Shown: positions 5,401 through 6,216 of the stretch, piece after piece
Position numbering within the stretch: position 1 is the first letter of the stretch
How the letters are laid out: each line of letters starts with the position of its first letter
From: an uncultured Eubacterium sp.
GTDB lineage: Bacteria > Bacillota_A > Clostridia > Lachnospirales > Lachnospiraceae
Assembly (NCBI GenBank): GCA_948468465.1
Contig: CAOKJJ010000246.1
Coordinates: forward strand, 1 to 6,216
Reading direction: 5' to 3'
DNA: 6,216 nt
Program-made: the position numbers and the translations under genes
The notes under the pieces: generated by a model
Database searches by the model: none
The model's input: the letters and a program-made list of their open reading frames with translations, nothing else
Told to the model about the DNA's origin: nothing

Positions 5401-6141
5401 TCACCAGGAAGTACGGTAAAATTTGTCACGGTATTTTTTGGGAGTCAAACCGACCGATTTTTTAAAAGTCTGGATAAAATGGCTTTGTGAGGAAAAAGCC
5501 AGATAATTTGCAATTTCGATCAGACTGTAATCGGAATATTTCAAAAGATGCTGGGCTTTTTCGATCTTTTTTTCGCTGATATAGGTGCTGATTGCCACAC
5601 CAAGCTCTTGTTTAAACAGCCGTGATAAATAACTGGTGGACAGGCCTGTATAATCTGCAAGCTCTTCGATGGTAAGGCGGCTGTTCAGGTGGCTGTAAAT
5701 ATAGTCCATACAGCGGATAACGGGTTTTGAAATCACACTTTCTTTTTTCAAGAGCAGCATTTTGCCTGTATAATCCAAAACCATGCTGTCATGCAGCTTG
5801 CAGATGGCCGGGATGGATGTACAGGCATCCATTTTTAATATATAGAAATCACTCAGGCGGTACGCCTGTTCCAATTCCATACCAGCCTCCACGCAGTGGC
5901 GGACAATCATCGCGACCGTTACGACAAAATGATATCTCATGTTAGTAAGCGGGTCAGGAGAAAGTACACCCATGCCATTCGGGCTTGCAAACGTATTCTG
6001 GAGGCAGTTTTCCTGCACAAAATTAATATCGCCAGAGCTGACGGCATGGTAAAACGCATATTCTTCTTCTAATGGGCGGTGCGCAAGGCAGTCTTCGGCG
6101 GCCAGAAGCTCCTGCTGCTGCCATTCTTTTTGCAGATCCAT
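5401..6141 (-). CDS. AraC-family transcriptional regulator
   Basis: The product has 246 residues from the ATG at 6141, chosen because AGAAAGGA (6148-6155) lies six bases before it; the frame stays open upstream to an ATG at 6198, which lacks such a site. Residues about 156-181 ('LTIEELADYTGLSTSYLSRL') are the first AraC helix-turn-helix and about 205-238 the second, ending in the family hallmark 'GLTPKKYR'. The N-terminal half (about 1-135) is alpha-helical, not a cupin, and has the 'NMRYHFVVTVAMIVRHCVEAG' and 'AYRLSDFYI' segments I associate with a Clostridia subgroup; its ligand is unknown. It probably activates the GH94 gene, which it faces tail to tail, through the AATCTGATA repeat upstream of that gene. 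No copy of that repeat is seen in the 75 bases upstream of this gene, and no clear promoter is visible before the window ends. Confidence 0.9.
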   Translation of the reverse strand: MDLQKEWQQQELLAAEDCLAHRPLEEEYAFYHAVSSGDINFVQENCLQNTFASPNGMGVLSPDPLTNMRYHFVVTVAMIVRHCVEAGMELEQAYRLSDFYILKMDACTSIPAICKLHDSMVLDYTGKMLLLKKESVISKPVIRCMDYIYSHLNSRLTIEELADYTGLSTSYLSRLFKQELGVAISTYISEKKIEKAQHLLKYSDYSLIEIANYLAFSSQSHFIQTFKKSVGLTPKKYRDKFYRTSW

Positions 6142-6216
6142 ATTCATTCCTTTCTGAACATTAGAGCGTGTTTGAAAAATCATTCCTGCCATCTGCATTC
6201 CCCACTTTGCGTGATA

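Noticed and set aside
6142..6198. Longer AraC-family start at ATG 6198
   Set aside because: No ribosome binding site at good distance; the ATG at 6141 has AGAAAGGA six bases before it.
1..6216. CRISPR array, tRNA, rRNA or insertion-sequence ends
   Set aside because: No regular repeat-spacer pattern, cloverleaf, or terminal inverted repeats with target duplication were found on either strand. The transposase label of the Rpn family is historical and no element borders are visible.

Overview
The window looks like a chromosomal stretch from a low- to mid-GC Gram-positive anaerobe, most likely a gut Lachnospiraceae-type Clostridia. The basis is the strong AGGAGG-type ribosome binding sites, the mix of gene families (a small PD-(D/E)xK 'HNIIEYK' protein, an Rpn-family nuclease, a GH94 phosphorylase, an AraC regulator with an alpha-helical N-terminal half) and the codon style. 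This assignment is inference; no rRNA or other marker gene is present.

Left part (1-2391), a nuclease-type accessory cluster. A gene on the minus strand (688 to the left edge, C-terminus outside the window) encodes a probable PD-(D/E)xK-fold protein and has a good sigma-A promoter. Next to it, on the plus strand, are two short overlapping reading frames (863-1042 and 1035-1319). Together they resemble a decayed RNase H-like domain broken by a frameshift. Then comes an Rpn-family (PDDEXK_2) nuclease/putative transposase (1494-2333). Before it lie an extended -10 promoter, a possible 17-codon leader ORF and a GC-rich hairpin; after it lies a long hairpin that probably terminates transcription. 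Inside the Rpn gene, a near-perfect Shine-Dalgarno sequence sits just before an in-frame ATG at 2073. It would yield an 86-residue C-terminal protein, the arrangement reported for Rpn toxin / intragenic antitoxin pairs.

Middle (2334-2673), a 340-base gene-free region. It holds the Rpn terminator hairpin, a second weak hairpin with a T run, a 9-base direct repeat with 20-base spacing that looks like AraC half-sites, two candidate -10 elements, an inverted repeat just before the ribosome binding site, and the strong ribosome binding site of the next gene.

Right part (2674-6216), a carbohydrate module. A complete 906-residue GH94 inverting glycoside phosphorylase is encoded on the plus strand. 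A 246-residue AraC-family regulator on the minus strand faces it tail to tail with only 6 bases between the stop codons. The simplest reading is that the regulator controls the phosphorylase, which would split an imported beta-glucoside with phosphate to give alpha-glucose 1-phosphate and a shorter sugar. No transporter is in view. The GH94 substrate cannot be fixed from the sequence; the length is closest to laminaribiose-type phosphorylases.

The most interesting item is the possible gene-within-a-gene in the Rpn nuclease, followed by the leader ORF/hairpin in front of it and the candidate AraC operator in front of the phosphorylase gene.
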